DNA of 64,000 nucleotides from Alphaproteobacteria bacterium (GCA_030429495.1 JAUIFH010000011.1:22587-86586); one strand, 5' to 3'. Shown: positions 27,829-37,641, counted from the first letter of the stretch. Notes: generated by a model not told the origin, from the sequence alone. Numbers and translations: made by a program.

Positions 27829-29736
27829 CTAGTTCAGCGCGCCCGCCGCCTTCAGCTTCGCGGCCTTTTCGGCGTTGTACCACCAGAAGTCCAGTTCGCC
27901 CAGCGCGTAGGGCGGTAATGCCTCGGGGTGCTCGAACATGTCGTAGTAGGCGACGGTATGGGTATCCTTGTACCATTGCGGCACCCAGAACCGATAAGCG
28001 CGCAGCACCCGGTCAAGTGCCCGCGCGCCGACTTTGATTTCCTCGCTGGACTGCGCGGCGATGATCTGGGTGATGATCTGGTCGACCGCCTCGCTCTGAA
28101 GCCCCATGAGGTTGAAGGCATCGCCCGTCGATTCGGAACCGAAGACCTGCAAAAGTTCCGACCCGGGGATCAGGTCCTGGCCCAGATGACCCGTGAGGAT
28201 GTCGAAATCATGCGACCGGGTACGGTTGGTCATCTGCGCGTCGTCGACCCTGTTCAACGTCGCGTCGACGCCCAGCGCGCGCAGGTTCTCGATGAAGGGG
28301 TTGAACACCCGGTCGAAGGTCTGGCTGTCGTTCAGCATCTCCACCCGCAGAGTCTCACCCTTCTCGTTGCGTCGTATGCCGTCATTGCCCACGGCCCATC
28401 CCGCCTCGTCGAGAAGTGCCGAAGCGCGGCGCAGGTTTTTGCGGTCAAGCTGACGCTCGCCTGAAACCGGTGCCATCACCGGCTCCTGATCGAGCACGCC
28501 GGGCGGCAGCAGGTCGGCGAGCGGTTCAAGGATCGCGAGCTCCTCCGGCGACGGCAGGCCCGTCGCCTCCAACTCGCTGTTTTCCCAGAACGAATTCACC
28601 CGCTCGTAAAGCCCGTAGAATAATGAGGCATTCGACCATTCGAAGTTGAACATCAGCGCGATCGCCTCGCGGACGCGCGGGTCCTGGAACTTCTCGCGGC
28701 GCAAGTTGATGATATAGGCCTGACCGCTCGCGACGTTGCCGTTGGCCAGTTCGTCCTTTTTCACCCATCCGTTCAGAAGCGCCGGGAAATCGTAGCGCGT
28801 CGCCCAGATCAGCGAGGATGCCTCGTTCCGGAACGTGTAGGCACCGCCCTTGAACCCCTCGAACGCGGCGTCGTAGTCGCCAAAATATTCGATGCGGATG
28901 CGGTCGAAATTATGCCTGCCCCGGTTCTTCGGAAGATCGCGGCCCCAGTAGTCCGGGTTGCGGCGATAGATGATGCGGGTGCCCACATCCATCCTGTCGA
29001 AGAGGTAGGGGCCCGACCCAAGAAACGGGTCGAGCGAGGTCGCCTCAAGGTCACGGCCCTTCGCCTCGAAATCAGCCTTGGAGAAGACCGGCAATCCGCC
29101 GACCGACTGGATCAGGTCCCGCTTGGGGTAATCGGCCTTGAAACTGAACTTGATCCGCCGCTCGTCCAGAACCTCGGCGCTCTCGACCTGCTGCGCCAAG
29201 ACGGCCCGGAAACTGGACAGACCTTTTGCGAGAAACGTCTCGTAGGAAAACTGAACGTCCGCCGCCGTGACGGGCGATCCGTCGGAGAACTGCGCTTCCG
29301 GTCTCAGGGTAAAGATCACCCAGGACCGGTCCTCGGGATACTCGATCGTGTCGCAAAGCAGGCAATAGGCCGCTCCGACCTCGTCCGCCGTGCCCTCCAT
29401 CAGCCCTTCAAGCATGACCGTCGAAAGCGCGGCGGCGCGGCCTTTGATGGTATAGGGGTTCATCGTGTCGAACCCGCCGAACGCCCATTCGGAGATTTCG
29501 CCGCCCTTCGGCGCGTCTAGGTTGACGTAATCGAGCGGAGCGTCGGGGCCGTATTTCAGATCGCCGAAGGTCGAGATGCCATGGGCAGTTCGCACATCCT
29601 CTGCCGCGTGAAGCGCGGGCGCGACACCGAGCACAACCGCGGCCACTACCGCCGCCACACCCCGGCTCAACGTCTGCGTCAGAGCGTGATCCGGTCGGCT
29701 TTGCGCGCCGATATGGCCCGTTCGATCAATGCCCAT
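27829..29736 (-). CDS. yejA: Extracellular solute-binding protein, family 5
   Basis: A 635-residue periplasmic binding protein with a signal peptide (AAVVAAVVLGVAPALHA) and the large family-5 fold. LDYVNLDAPKGGEISEWAFG and RRNPDYWGRDLPKNRGRHNF are typical of YejA. It should capture peptides and hand them to YejBEF. First gene of a five-gene operon that ends with the glycosyltransferase. Confidence 0.92.
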   Translation of the reverse strand: MGIDRTGHIGAQSRPDHALTQTLSRGVAAVVAAVVLGVAPALHAAEDVRTAHGISTFGDLKYGPDAPLDYVNLDAPKGGEISEWAFGGFDTMNPYTIKGRAAALSTVMLEGLMEGTADEVGAAYCLLCDTIEYPEDRSWVIFTLRPEAQFSDGSPVTAADVQFSYETFLAKGLSSFRAVLAQQVESAEVLDERRIKFSFKADYPKRDLIQSVGGLPVFSKADFEAKGRDLEATSLDPFLGSGPYLFDRMDVGTRIIYRRNPDYWGRDLPKNRGRHNFDRIRIEYFGDYDAAFEGFKGGAYTFRNEASSLIWATRYDFPALLNGWVKKDELANGNVASGQAYIINLRREKFQDPRVREAIALMFNFEWSNASLFYGLYERVNSFWENSELEATGLPSPEELAILEPLADLLPPGVLDQEPVMAPVSGERQLDRKNLRRASALLDEAGWAVGNDGIRRNEKGETLRVEMLNDSQTFDRVFNPFIENLRALGVDATLNRVDDAQMTNRTRSHDFDILTGHLGQDLIPGSELLQVFGSESTGDAFNLMGLQSEAVDQIITQIIAAQSSEEIKVGARALDRVLRAYRFWVPQWYKDTHTVAYYDMFEHPEALPPYALGELDFWWYNAEKAAKLKAAGALN

Positions 29737-29847
29737 CCGGCCCTCCGTTCTGCGCGCCGCCTCACGCCGCGCTTCGTTCCGCCAAAGCTAGAACGGCGCG
29801 GGGCGGGGCATCAAGTTGCGAATTTGTGAGTTTTCGCGTGAGCGACG

Positions 29848-29873
29848 AAAAAGGCCGCCCGGAACGGACGGCC
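29848..29873 (-). terminator. Rho-independent terminator after the cytochrome c gene
   Basis: On the minus strand GGCCGTCCG, loop TTC, CGGGCGGCC (29873-29853) form a nine-base-pair stem with one G-U pair, followed by TTTTT. It lies 24 bases past the stop of the cytochrome c gene and about 110 bases before yejA, separating the two transcripts. Confidence 0.85.
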
Positions 29874-29896
29874 CAATGTCGCGGTGTGCCCTAGGA

Positions 29897-30421
29897 TCAG
29901 CCGCCGAGCGACTGAAGATAGGCGATGATATTCGCACGGTCCTCGGGCTTCTTCAGACCGGCGAAGGACATTTTGGTGCCCGGAACGAAACCCTTGGGGT
30001 TTTCGAGGAAATGGCTCAGCGTCTCGGGGTCCCAGTTGCCGCCATGGCCCGCCATTCCGTCGGAATAGCCGAAGCCCGCGACCCCGCCCACGGCACGATT
30101 GACGACGCCGTCAAGGTGCGGACCGGTGCCGTTGGTGCCGTCAAGCTTGTGACAGGCCTTGCACTTGCCAAAGACCTTCTCGCCCGCACCGGCATCCGCC
30201 GAGGCGAGAAGCGTCGCGAAGTCCGGCCCCTCTGCGGCGGCCTCGTCGCCGCCCGCTTCGGCGCCGGTGTCGATGACATAGGCCTGCGCCACTTCCTCTC
30301 CGCCATGGGCCACCGGCCCGGTATGGTAAAGCGACTCGGCCGCCCATTTGCCCAGAAGGAAGATCAGGAACGCGCCGCAGAGCGCGCCGCCGGCCTTCGT
30401 TACAGTCATCGTGTCGAACAT
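29897..30421 (-). CDS. Membrane-anchored cytochrome c (c-y / CycM type)
   Basis: A 174-residue protein with an uncleaved N-terminal anchor (about residues 9-27), an Ala/Glu/Gly-rich linker (35-70) and a class I cytochrome c domain. The haem site is CKACH (87-91) and the distal ligand is Met151 in GTKMSF. The layout matches cytochrome c-y of Rhodobacter, which carries electrons from the bc1 complex to cbb3 oxidase or photosynthetic reaction centre. It is a plausible donor to the cbb3 oxidase encoded at 14-18 kb. Confidence 0.9.
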   Translation of the reverse strand: MFDTMTVTKAGGALCGAFLIFLLGKWAAESLYHTGPVAHGGEEVAQAYVIDTGAEAGGDEAAAEGPDFATLLASADAGAGEKVFGKCKACHKLDGTNGTGPHLDGVVNRAVGGVAGFGYSDGMAGHGGNWDPETLSHFLENPKGFVPGTKMSFAGLKKPEDRANIIAYLQSLGG

Positions 30422-30542
30422 GTCGCGCCTCTACCCTGGCATGGTTTCGCGGCGTATCTACCCGCTTCCCCTATCCGGTTTCAAGGTATAGTTAGCGCGG
30501 CGTATCGCCCGGATCACGGGCCGTCGCCAAGGAGCCACCCTC

Positions 30543-31376
30543 ATGACCGGACGGATTGCCTTCCAGGGAGAGCCCGGAGCCTATTCGCATCAGGCCTGCC
30601 GCGAAGCCTATCCGGATATGGAGGCGCTGCCTTGCCGCACCTTCGAAGACACGATCGAGGCCGTCCGCAAGGGCGAGGCGGAACTGGCCATGCTGCCGGT
30701 CGAGAATTCCACCTACGGCCGGGTCGCCGACATCCACCGGCTGCTGCCGGAAAGCGGGCTGCATATCGTCAACGAGGCCTTCGTGCGGGTGCATATCAAC
30801 GTTCTCGGTGTGCCCGGCGCGAAGCTATCGGATGTGAAAGAGGCCTACAGCCACCTCGTGCTCCTGCCGCAATGCGCCGACTTCTTGCGCGAACACGGTA
30901 TCCAGGGCCGGATCAGTTCCGACAATGCCCGCGCCGCGCGCGATGTGGCGGAACGGGGCGATCCCAGTGTCGCGGCGCTCGCCTCGGAGCTTGCCGGCGA
31001 GATCTACGGTCTGAACGTGCTCGCCCGCCACATCGAGGACGCCGAACACAACACGACGCGCTTTCTGGTCATGGCCCGCCAGCCCGACCTCAAGCGGCGC
31101 GGCACGGCCGGGATGATGACCACCTTCGTCTTCCAGGTCCGCAACATCCCCGCCGCGCTCTACAAGGCGATGGGCGGGTTCGCCACGAACGGCGTCAACA
31201 TGACCAAGCTTGAAAGCTACATGGTCGACGGCTCGTTCACCGCGACGCAGTTCTATGCCGACATCGAAGGCCATCCCGACGACGCCAATGTGCGCCGGGC
31301 ACTGGACGAGCTTGACTACTTCACCTCGACCATGTCGCTGCTCGGGGTCTATCCGGCCGATCCCAGCCGCCACTGA
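30543..31376 (+). CDS. pheA: Prephenate dehydratase
   Basis: A 277-residue monofunctional enzyme converting prephenate to phenylpyruvate. The catalytic domain begins IAFQGEPGAYSHQA and contains the essential T-R-F in EHNTTRFLVM. The C-terminal ACT domain (about 195-275) has LESYM in place of the usual ESRP, giving feedback control by phenylalanine. It complements the separate chorismate mutase at 428-721. ATG start preceded by AAGGAG. Confidence 0.95.
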   Translation: MTGRIAFQGEPGAYSHQACREAYPDMEALPCRTFEDTIEAVRKGEAELAMLPVENSTYGRVADIHRLLPESGLHIVNEAFVRVHINVLGVPGAKLSDVKEAYSHLVLLPQCADFLREHGIQGRISSDNARAARDVAERGDPSVAALASELAGEIYGLNVLARHIEDAEHNTTRFLVMARQPDLKRRGTAGMMTTFVFQVRNIPAALYKAMGGFATNGVNMTKLESYMVDGSFTATQFYADIEGHPDDANVRRALDELDYFTSTMSLLGVYPADPSRH

Positions 31377-31382
31377 TCCCGC

Positions 31383-31856
31383 TCAGGGCATCCGCTGTCC
31401 GATATGGCGCAGTTCCATTTCGGATGCGTATTTCTGCACCCGCGCCTCGAACCGGCGGGCGTAGGATGCCTTATTTAGACGGATCGACTGCATGGTCAGC
31501 CGCGCCGTCAACGTCCGCGGCTTGATCTCGAACACGACGGTAAGACGCGTCCTGCCTCGCGACAGTGCCATCAGGTTCAGCGTAAGCCACAGGTTGAAAC
31601 CGGTGCTTTCGCCGGTGAAATTCATCGCCTCCGGCCGCTCGAAGCGTTCGAGTTCGCAGACAATCCGCCGCATCTTCCCGCGCACCGGAAACCGCAGGCT
31701 CCATGTCAGCCCGACGCCCGGCTCGGCCAGCCGGTCGACGCGCGCCACTTCCGCGCCGCGCCGCATCGCCGCGCGCTCGAACTTGGCGAAATCCGACAGC
31801 GAGTCGAAGACCTGTTCCGCCGGCGCCTCAATATCCTCCTTGGCGGAGAACTTCAC
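31383..31856 (-). CDS. SRPBCC-family protein
   Basis: A 157-residue protein with a START/Bet v1-like fold: KFSAKEDIEAPAEQVFDSLS at the N-terminus is the usual first strand and helices. It ends in a basic helix with no catalytic motif. The ligand is unknown. The start is taken as the GTG at 31856, preceded by GGGAGAGG at good spacing, because upstream residues do not fit the fold. It follows nudC on the same strand by 37 bases. Confidence 0.78.
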   Translation of the reverse strand: MKFSAKEDIEAPAEQVFDSLSDFAKFERAAMRRGAEVARVDRLAEPGVGLTWSLRFPVRGKMRRIVCELERFERPEAMNFTGESTGFNLWLTLNLMALSRGRTRLTVVFEIKPRTLTARLTMQSIRLNKASYARRFEARVQKYASEMELRHIGQRMP

Positions 31857-31893
31857 GCTCGCACCTCTCCCGTCCCTTTTCGGACTATTGGCC

Positions 31894-32853
31894 TCAATCC
31901 AGCCGGTCCGCAACCCAGTTGGTCAACAGAAAACCCGCGATCGCGCCGTTGCGCGGGCGGCGGATCGACGGATGCGTTCCCGCAAGCGCCGCCGCCGCCT
32001 CCTCGCGCGTGACCCACAGCGCCGCTTCCAGTTCCGCCGGGTCGAGCGTGATCTCGTCGCTCACCGCTTCGCCATGGCATCCGATCATCAGCGAGGACGG
32101 ATAGGGCCAGGGCTGGCTCGCCAGATAGCGGACGGCGCCGACGGCCACGCCGGCCTCCTCCGCGACCTCGCGGCGCACGGCGGCCTCAAGCGTTTCGCCC
32201 GGCTCCACGAACCCGGCGAGGCAGGAATACATGCCGTCCGGCCAGCCCGGAGACCGGCCCAGAAGCGTCCGGTTGCCCCGCGTGACCAGCATGATGACGA
32301 CCGGGTCCGTGCGGGGGAAATGCTGTGCGCCGCAGGCACCGCAGCGGCGCTGCCAGCCGGCCTCGACCGCCATGCTCGGCGCGCCGCAAGCGGAACAGAA
32401 CCGATGGCTCCGGTGCCAGCCGAGCAGCGCCTTGGCGGTCGCGACGAGTTCCGCGTCGCGCGCCGTCAGCGCGGCCATGACGCCGCGCAGTTCCGCAAAG
32501 CGGTGATCGTCCGGCAGCGCGGGATGGTACTGCTCGGTCGGGTCGAAGAAGACACCCGCTGGGGGCGGATCGCCCTCCACCGGTTGCCAGGATGAAATGT
32601 CGGCGGCAAACCGCGCGCCGGCCTCGTCCAGCCCGAGGAAAACCGGCGCTTCGGCCGCATCTGCCAGAACCGGATGGTCCGGCTCTACCCATCCGGCAGC
32701 CGTCCCCGAGAACAGGGGCTTGCCGCGCCAGATCGGAAGGACCCGCGTCGCACTGTCCCCCAGCCGCGCGGCAATCTCGTCCGGCCGGCCGCGCAACCAC
32801 GCCGCCCGGTCAAGCGCCGATCCCCCGAATGTCACCGTTTCCGCAAGCCGCAT
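31894..32853 (-). CDS. nudC: NAD+ diphosphatase, Nudix hydrolase
   Basis: A 319-residue NudC-type enzyme that hydrolyses NAD(H) to NMN(H) and AMP and may remove NAD caps from RNA. The zinc ribbon uses C153, C156, C171 and C174. The Nudix box runs from G214 (GFVEPGETLEAAV then RREVAEEAGV), and the downstream SQPWPYPSSLMIG is the NudC specificity segment. The ATG at 32853 has AAGGAGGG upstream; the frame to 32883 is longer but lacks such a site. Confidence 0.94.
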   Translation of the reverse strand: MRLAETVTFGGSALDRAAWLRGRPDEIAARLGDSATRVLPIWRGKPLFSGTAAGWVEPDHPVLADAAEAPVFLGLDEAGARFAADISSWQPVEGDPPPAGVFFDPTEQYHPALPDDHRFAELRGVMAALTARDAELVATAKALLGWHRSHRFCSACGAPSMAVEAGWQRRCGACGAQHFPRTDPVVIMLVTRGNRTLLGRSPGWPDGMYSCLAGFVEPGETLEAAVRREVAEEAGVAVGAVRYLASQPWPYPSSLMIGCHGEAVSDEITLDPAELEAALWVTREEAAAALAGTHPSIRRPRNGAIAGFLLTNWVADRLD

Positions 32854-33066
32854 CCGACCCTCCTTGTGCGCAACATGTGGCACGGTGCGGGATTGGTTGC
32901 AAATGTATCAACAACAGTCTCAGCGGGGTGGGATTGAACAACCTATACGTGTTATTTGTGGTATCGCTATTCCCATGCGAGTGCAACCTGATAGAAACCC
33001 GACATAGATTCGTTGCCACGTCGTGATATCCTTGGCCAACCCCGAAACCCATGATGGGAGGCCACC

Positions 33067-35046
33067 ATGACCACCGTGACTCAGAACTTCCTGACCCGCC
33101 GGGATTTCCTCGCCGGGACCGCTGCCGGAGCCTCCTTGATCGCCCTTCACCCCTACTCCGCCTTCGCCGCCGCCAATCAGGCCCATCTACGGATCATGGA
33201 AACCACGGACCTGCACGTTCACGTCTTCCCCTACGACTACTATTCCGACAAGGCGGTCGACACCGTCGGCCTTGCCCGCACCGCCGCGATCATCGAACAG
33301 ATCCGGGCTGAGGCGACGAACGCGATGCTCGTCGACAATGGCGACTTCCTTCAGGGCAACCCGATGGGCGACTACATCGCCTATGAGCGGGGCATGAAGG
33401 AGGGCGACATGCACCCCGTCATCACCGCGATGAACACTTTGAATTTCGATGCCTCGACGCTCGGCAATCACGAATTCAACTACGGGCTCGATTTCCTGAT
33501 GAAATCGCTCGCAGGGGCGAATTTCCCGGTTGTCTGCGCGAACGTGGCCAAGACGCTCGGGGCCTCCCCGCGCGAGGATGAGACGCTGCTGAAGCCCTAT
33601 ATCATTCTCGACAGGCAGGTGACCGACGGATCGGGCGAAACCCATCCGATCCGCGTCGGCCTCATCGGTTTCGTGCCGCCGCAGGTCATGAACTGGGACC
33701 GCAAGCACCTTGAAGGCAACGTTCAGGCCCGCGACATCGTGGCGACCGCCCAGGCCTGGGTGCCGCAGATGCTGGAAGAGGGTTGCGACATCATCGTGGC
33801 GCTCTCACACTCCGGCATCGGCGCCGCGGAGCATGCCGACGGAATGGAGAACGCCTCCACCCCCCTCGCCCGGGTCGAGGGGATCGACGCCCTGATGACG
33901 GGCCACAGCCATCTCGTCTTCCCCTCGCCCGCCTATGACGGTTTCGCCGAGGTGGACGTGGCGACCGGCACCATTTCCAGCAAACCCGCCGTGATGGGCG
34001 GGTTCTGGGGCTCTCACATGGGGCTTATCGACCTGCTTCTCGAACGCGACGGCAACCGCTGGAAAGTGGTCTCCTCCACCTCCGAGGCGCGGCCGATCTC
34101 GCAGCGGAACGAGGATCGCTCCGTCACCGCGCTCGTCGAAAGCGTGCCCTCCGTCCTGGCCTCGGTTCAGAAGGAACATGACGAGACGCTCGCCTATGTC
34201 CGTCAGGCGGTCGGCAAGACCGCAGCGCCCCTGCATTCCTACTTCGCCCTCGTGGCCGACGACCCGTCGGTCCAGATCGTCTCCATCGCCCAGAAATGGT
34301 ATATCGAGGAGATGATGAAAGGCACCGAATACGAGGGCCTGCCGATCCTCTCGGCGGCCGCGCCCTTCAAGGCGGGCGGTCGCGGCGGGCCGGAATACTA
34401 CACCGACGTGCCGGCGGGCGACGTGGCGATCAAGAACGTGGCCGACCTCTACCTCTATCCGAACACGATCCGCGCGGTGAAGGTGACGGGTGCGCAACTG
34501 AAGGACTGGCTCGAACGTTCGGCCGGGATGTTCAACCAGATCACGCCGGGCGAGGCCGACCAGGTGCTCCTCAACCCCGACTTCCCCAGCTACAACTTCG
34601 ACGTCATCGACGGGGTGAGCTATGAGATCGACCTCAGCCAGCCCTCGAAATACGGACCGAAGGGCGAGGATCTGAACCCCGACGCCAACCGCATCGTCAA
34701 CCTGATGCATGACGGCAACCCGGTCGATCCGGCCGCCGAATTCGTCATCGCGACGAACAATTACCGCGCCTCCGGCGGCGGCGATTTTCCCGGCGCCAAG
34801 GGCGACACGGTCATCTTCGAAGGGCCGGACACCAACCGCGACATCATCGTGCGCTACATCGTCGAACAGGGCACGATCAACCCGACCGCCGATTCCAACT
34901 GGCATTTCAAGCCGCTGCCGGGGACGAGCGTGCTCTTCGACACCGGACCGAAGGCCGCCGACCACATCGCCGACGTTAAGGCGGTGGTGATCGAACCGGC
35001 GGGCGACGGGCCGGATGGCTTCGCGCGGTTCCGCATCACGCTCTGA
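33067..35046 (+). CDS. cpdB: 2',3'-cyclic-nucleotide 2'-phosphodiesterase/3'-nucleotidase
   Basis: A 659-residue periplasmic enzyme that breaks down 2',3'-cyclic nucleotides and 3'-nucleotides. It carries a twin-arginine signal ([19 protein letters not shown]). The metallophosphatase domain has [36 protein letters not shown] and TGHSHLVFP. The C-terminal 5'-nucleotidase domain has the substrate-binding [13 protein letters not shown]. Tat export of CpdB, rather than Sec, is usual in alphaproteobacteria. Transcribed alone. Confidence 0.93.
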   Translation: MTTVTQNFLTRRDFLAGTAAGASLIALHPYSAFAAANQAHLRIMETTDLHVHVFPYDYYSDKAVDTVGLARTAAIIEQIRAEATNAMLVDNGDFLQGNPMGDYIAYERGMKEGDMHPVITAMNTLNFDASTLGNHEFNYGLDFLMKSLAGANFPVVCANVAKTLGASPREDETLLKPYIILDRQVTDGSGETHPIRVGLIGFVPPQVMNWDRKHLEGNVQARDIVATAQAWVPQMLEEGCDIIVALSHSGIGAAEHADGMENASTPLARVEGIDALMTGHSHLVFPSPAYDGFAEVDVATGTISSKPAVMGGFWGSHMGLIDLLLERDGNRWKVVSSTSEARPISQRNEDRSVTALVESVPSVLASVQKEHDETLAYVRQAVGKTAAPLHSYFALVADDPSVQIVSIAQKWYIEEMMKGTEYEGLPILSAAAPFKAGGRGGPEYYTDVPAGDVAIKNVADLYLYPNTIRAVKVTGAQLKDWLERSAGMFNQITPGEADQVLLNPDFPSYNFDVIDGVSYEIDLSQPSKYGPKGEDLNPDANRIVNLMHDGNPVDPAAEFVIATNNYRASGGGDFPGAKGDTVIFEGPDTNRDIIVRYIVEQGTINPTADSNWHFKPLPGTSVLFDTGPKAADHIADVKAVVIEPAGDGPDGFARFRITL

Positions 35047-35110
35047 CCGGACTCGACGGCGGGGCGCGCACGCGGCATAACCGGGGCGCAATCTGCCGGG
35101 AGGTTTCGCT

Positions 35111-35458
35111 GTGCGTCTTATCCTTTGGGCCTTCGCTCTGGTCGTCATCGTTGCCAGTGCGGCCTATGCCACGCGCCCTGGAGTGGCGGATTTCGACGCG
35201 CTCCTGCGCACCGCGATCGAACAGCGCATCGCCACGACCGACGTCACCACGGATGGCGACGCACTGTCGACGATCGCGCTTGTCGGCTGCAAGCTGCGTC
35301 CCTCCGACTGCTTCAACCTCGTCCGCAAGAGCCTGGACGTCTCGGCCGAAGACCGGACCTTGTTCACCCGGTTCACGGTCGTCGCGGGAGAACGCCGCGC
35401 AACCTGCACCGGTGCCTTCACGAAGATCTGGTGCGAAAAGGGCGTGCTGGAGGACTGA
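35111..35458 (+). CDS. Small exported or membrane-anchored hypothetical protein
   Basis: A 115-residue protein starting at the GTG at 35111, with GGGAGG upstream. Residues 3-20 (LILWAFALVVIVASAAYA) form a signal peptide or anchor. The rest is mixed, with four cysteines that could form two periplasmic disulfides. I do not recognise a family. It lies 64 bases after cpdB on the same strand and may share its transcript. Confidence 0.7.
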   Translation: MRLILWAFALVVIVASAAYATRPGVADFDALLRTAIEQRIATTDVTTDGDALSTIALVGCKLRPSDCFNLVRKSLDVSAEDRTLFTRFTVVAGERRATCTGAFTKIWCEKGVLED

Positions 35459-35468
35459 CGGCCCGGTT

Positions 35469-35954
35469 CTAGCCCGTTCGCGTCGCCCATACCTCCTGCG
35501 CCGCCGTCTCCACCGCGCAGGGGCGGACCACGCGCAACCGCGCCAACGCCGATGCGGGTTCCTCACCCACATCGACCATCAGACGAAGCACGGCCATGCC
35601 CGACCGCCCGCAACCGCCAAGGCAATGCGCCAGAACTCCGCGGCCCGCAGCAAGGCGTTCGCGCGCAACTGTCGAGGCCCCCGCCCAACCTTCGCGCAAC
35701 GCCGGGCTGTCCGCGCCAAAATCCGCGACCGGCAGGTGCAGCCAGCCGACCCCTTGCGCCGCGAGGTTGGCTGAAAGGCCAAGCGCTCCGTGCGCCGCCA
35801 GTTCAGGCCCCGTCGCCATTGTCAGGACAAGTGCCGGTCGCCACGCCAGAACCTGCGCCAGATCGCGCGAGTAGTCCCCGCTCCGACCCGGCATCGGGCA
35901 AAGCGCCAGCCGCCCGCCGCCAGCCTCCAGCTCCGCGATGATGAAATCGGTCAT
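35469..35954 (-). CDS. Dual-specificity-type protein phosphatase
   Basis: A 161-residue protein with the tyrosine-phosphatase signature HCLGGCGRSG, a C-x5-R loop near residue 109, and an upstream Asp (VADFGAD) that could be the general acid. It resembles small bacterial DSP/CDKN3-like phosphatases. Start ATG at 35954 with GGGGAGGG upstream; the frame to 35999 adds a basic extension. The substrate is unknown. It is divergent from the ArsR/permease pair. Confidence 0.78.
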   Translation of the reverse strand: MTDFIIAELEAGGGRLALCPMPGRSGDYSRDLAQVLAWRPALVLTMATGPELAAHGALGLSANLAAQGVGWLHLPVADFGADSPALREGWAGASTVARERLAAGRGVLAHCLGGCGRSGMAVLRLMVDVGEEPASALARLRVVRPCAVETAAQEVWATRTG

Positions 35955-36061
35955 TGCCCTCCCCGGCGGCAGCGACAGCGCCCGGCATTCACGGAGCATA
36001 GGCCCGCGAAACCGACCGGGCCAGCCCCGCCGTCAATCACCCGCGCGAGAAAAGACTCGAC

Positions 36062-36081
36062 ATAACTAGGATAGTGGTTAT
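36062..36081. promoter_or_regulatory. Inverted repeat, likely ArsR-type operator
   Basis: ATAAC, ten bases, GTTAT form a dyad spanning 36062-36081, ending nine bases before the ArsR-like ATG. AT-rich dyads of this kind in front of their own gene are typical operators of ArsR-family repressors. Binding is inferred. Confidence 0.55.
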
Positions 36082-36090
36082 TTTGACCTC

Positions 36091-36408
36091 ATGACCATAG
36101 TCAGCCCCAACGCCCGCGCCCTTGCCGCTCTCGGCCACGATGCCCGCCTGTCGATCTTCCGCCTTCTCGTCCGGGCGGGCGAGGACGGGCTTCGGGTGGG
36201 CGATATCGGCGACCATCTGGGCCTGCCGCCATCGACGCTGGCGCACCATCTCTCGACCCTCGTCGCCTCCGGCCTCGTCCTGCAAGACCGGCACGGGCGC
36301 GAGGTCTTCAACAAGGTCGACTATCCAGCGATGCGCCAGGTGCTGTCGTTCCTGACCTCTGAATGCTGCGCCGGCGTGGTGGTCCGCCGCGAAACCGACG
36401 CCGCCTGA
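36091..36408 (+). CDS. ArsR-family metal-responsive transcriptional regulator
   Basis: A 105-residue winged-helix repressor. The helix-turn-helix is VGDIGDHLGLPPSTLAHHL and the wing follows as VLQDRHGREVFNK. Adjacent cysteines C92 and C93 (SECCAG) near the C-terminus could bind arsenite or a thiophilic metal. It precedes the permease gene by 30 bases and probably controls it through the dyad just upstream. No ribosome binding site is visible; the transcript could be leaderless. Confidence 0.85.
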   Translation: MTIVSPNARALAALGHDARLSIFRLLVRAGEDGLRVGDIGDHLGLPPSTLAHHLSTLVASGLVLQDRHGREVFNKVDYPAMRQVLSFLTSECCAGVVVRRETDAA

Positions 36409-36438
36409 CCACCCGGTCCGATCCAAGGAGAAAGCGCC

Positions 36439-37488
36439 ATGGCCGACACGACCCTCTCGCCCCACGGTTCGCGCCCAACCTTTGGCCCGCTCTGGCGTGA
36501 CCACCGTGTCTGGCTGACCTCGGCACTGATCCTCGCGCTTCTCGCAGTCTTCGACCTGGCACAGGCCGCGGCCAGCGCCCGCTTCGCAGCGGACTCGCTT
36601 CTGCACACGGCGCCTTATCTCGTGCTTTCGATTGCCATTGCCGCCTGGGCCGGCGCAACGGGCGCCGACAACCTGATCGCGCGCGCCTTCACTGGCGCGC
36701 CGCTCCTGATGATCGTGCTCGGCGCGCTGGCGGGCGGCCTGTCGCCGTTCTGCTCCTGCGGTGTCATCCCGCTGATCGCCGCGCTTCTGGCGATGGGTGT
36801 CCCGCTTTCGGCAGTGATGGCGTTCTGGCTGGCCTCGCCGATCATGGACCCTTCGATGTTCTTCCTGACCGCCGGCGTCCTCGGCCTTCCCTTCGCGATC
36901 GCCAAGACCGCCGCCGCCATCGGTCTCGGTCTTTTCGGCGGCATCGCCGTGCACCTCCTGTCGCGCGGCGGCGCGCTGGCCGATCCCCTCAGGGACGGCG
37001 TCGGCAATGGCGGCTGCGGCGGCGCGCGGGTCCGTGCGCCGAAGCCCGTCGTTTGGCGCTTCTGGTCCGAGCCGGAGCGCCGCGCCCGTTTCCTGAGCGA
37101 TGCCCGCAAGACGACGCTCTTCCTCGCGAAATGGTTGCTCCTGGCCTTCCTGCTCGAAAGCCTGATGCTGGCCTGGATTCCGGCCGAAACCGTGACGACC
37201 GCACTTGGCGGCGACGGCATCGTGCCCATCGTCACCGCGACGCTTGTGGGCGTACCGGCCTATCTGAACGGATACGCGGCCCTTCCCCTTGTCGGCGGGC
37301 TGATCGAACAGGGCATGGCGCCGGGCGCCGGGATGGCGTTCCTCGTCGCGGGCGGCGTGACCTCAATCCCCGCCGCGATGGCCGTCTGGGCGCTGGCCCG
37401 TCCACACGTCTTCGCGCTCTACATCGCGCTCTCGCTCTCCGGGGCGTTCCTTTCCGGGCTGGCGTTCCAGCTCTGGCAGATCGCCTGA
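36439..37488 (+). CDS. Permease of the SO_0444/UPF0718 (ArsP-like) family
   Basis: A 349-residue inner-membrane protein with about eight to ten hydrophobic segments in two halves. The motif SPFCSCGVIPL (C105 and C107) is diagnostic of this permease family, and a Gly/Cys-rich cytoplasmic loop (GNGGCGG, near 190) divides the halves. Relatives export trivalent organoarsenicals or copper. The pairing with an ArsR regulator having a Cys-Cys pair supports metal or metalloid efflux; the actual substrate is unknown. Start ATG after AAGGAG. Confidence 0.85.
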   Translation: MADTTLSPHGSRPTFGPLWRDHRVWLTSALILALLAVFDLAQAAASARFAADSLLHTAPYLVLSIAIAAWAGATGADNLIARAFTGAPLLMIVLGALAGGLSPFCSCGVIPLIAALLAMGVPLSAVMAFWLASPIMDPSMFFLTAGVLGLPFAIAKTAAAIGLGLFGGIAVHLLSRGGALADPLRDGVGNGGCGGARVRAPKPVVWRFWSEPERRARFLSDARKTTLFLAKWLLLAFLLESLMLAWIPAETVTTALGGDGIVPIVTATLVGVPAYLNGYAALPLVGGLIEQGMAPGAGMAFLVAGGVTSIPAAMAVWALARPHVFALYIALSLSGAFLSGLAFQLWQIA

Positions 37489-37542
37489 TCGCACTGGCCC
37501 CGCCCGACTTGCGAATCCGCACCGGGCGGCCTATATCGACCG

Positions 37543-37641
37543 ATGAGAGGTTGGCGCGGGCGAGCGCCTCGCCAACCCGGTCAGGTCCGGAAGGAAGCAG
37601 CCGTAACGAGCCCCGCTTGGGTCGTTGTCCAGCCTCTCACC
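37543..37641 (+). ncRNA. ffs: Signal recognition particle RNA, bacterial small type (4.5S)
   Basis: The hallmark GGTCAGGTCCGGAAGGAAGC (37580-37599), with the GGAA tetraloop and symmetric loop that bind Ffh, lies at the tip of a long hairpin. The outer stem pairs GAGAGGTTGG (37545-37554) with CCAGCCTCTC (37629-37638). Ends are estimated to within a few bases. The RNA works with Ffh and FtsY in membrane protein targeting. Confidence 0.95.

Noticed and set aside
32884..33066. AT-richer stretch before cpdB as a sign of gene transfer
   Set aside because: It is only 183 bases, intergenic, and both flanking genes look native; it is more simply a promoter region.
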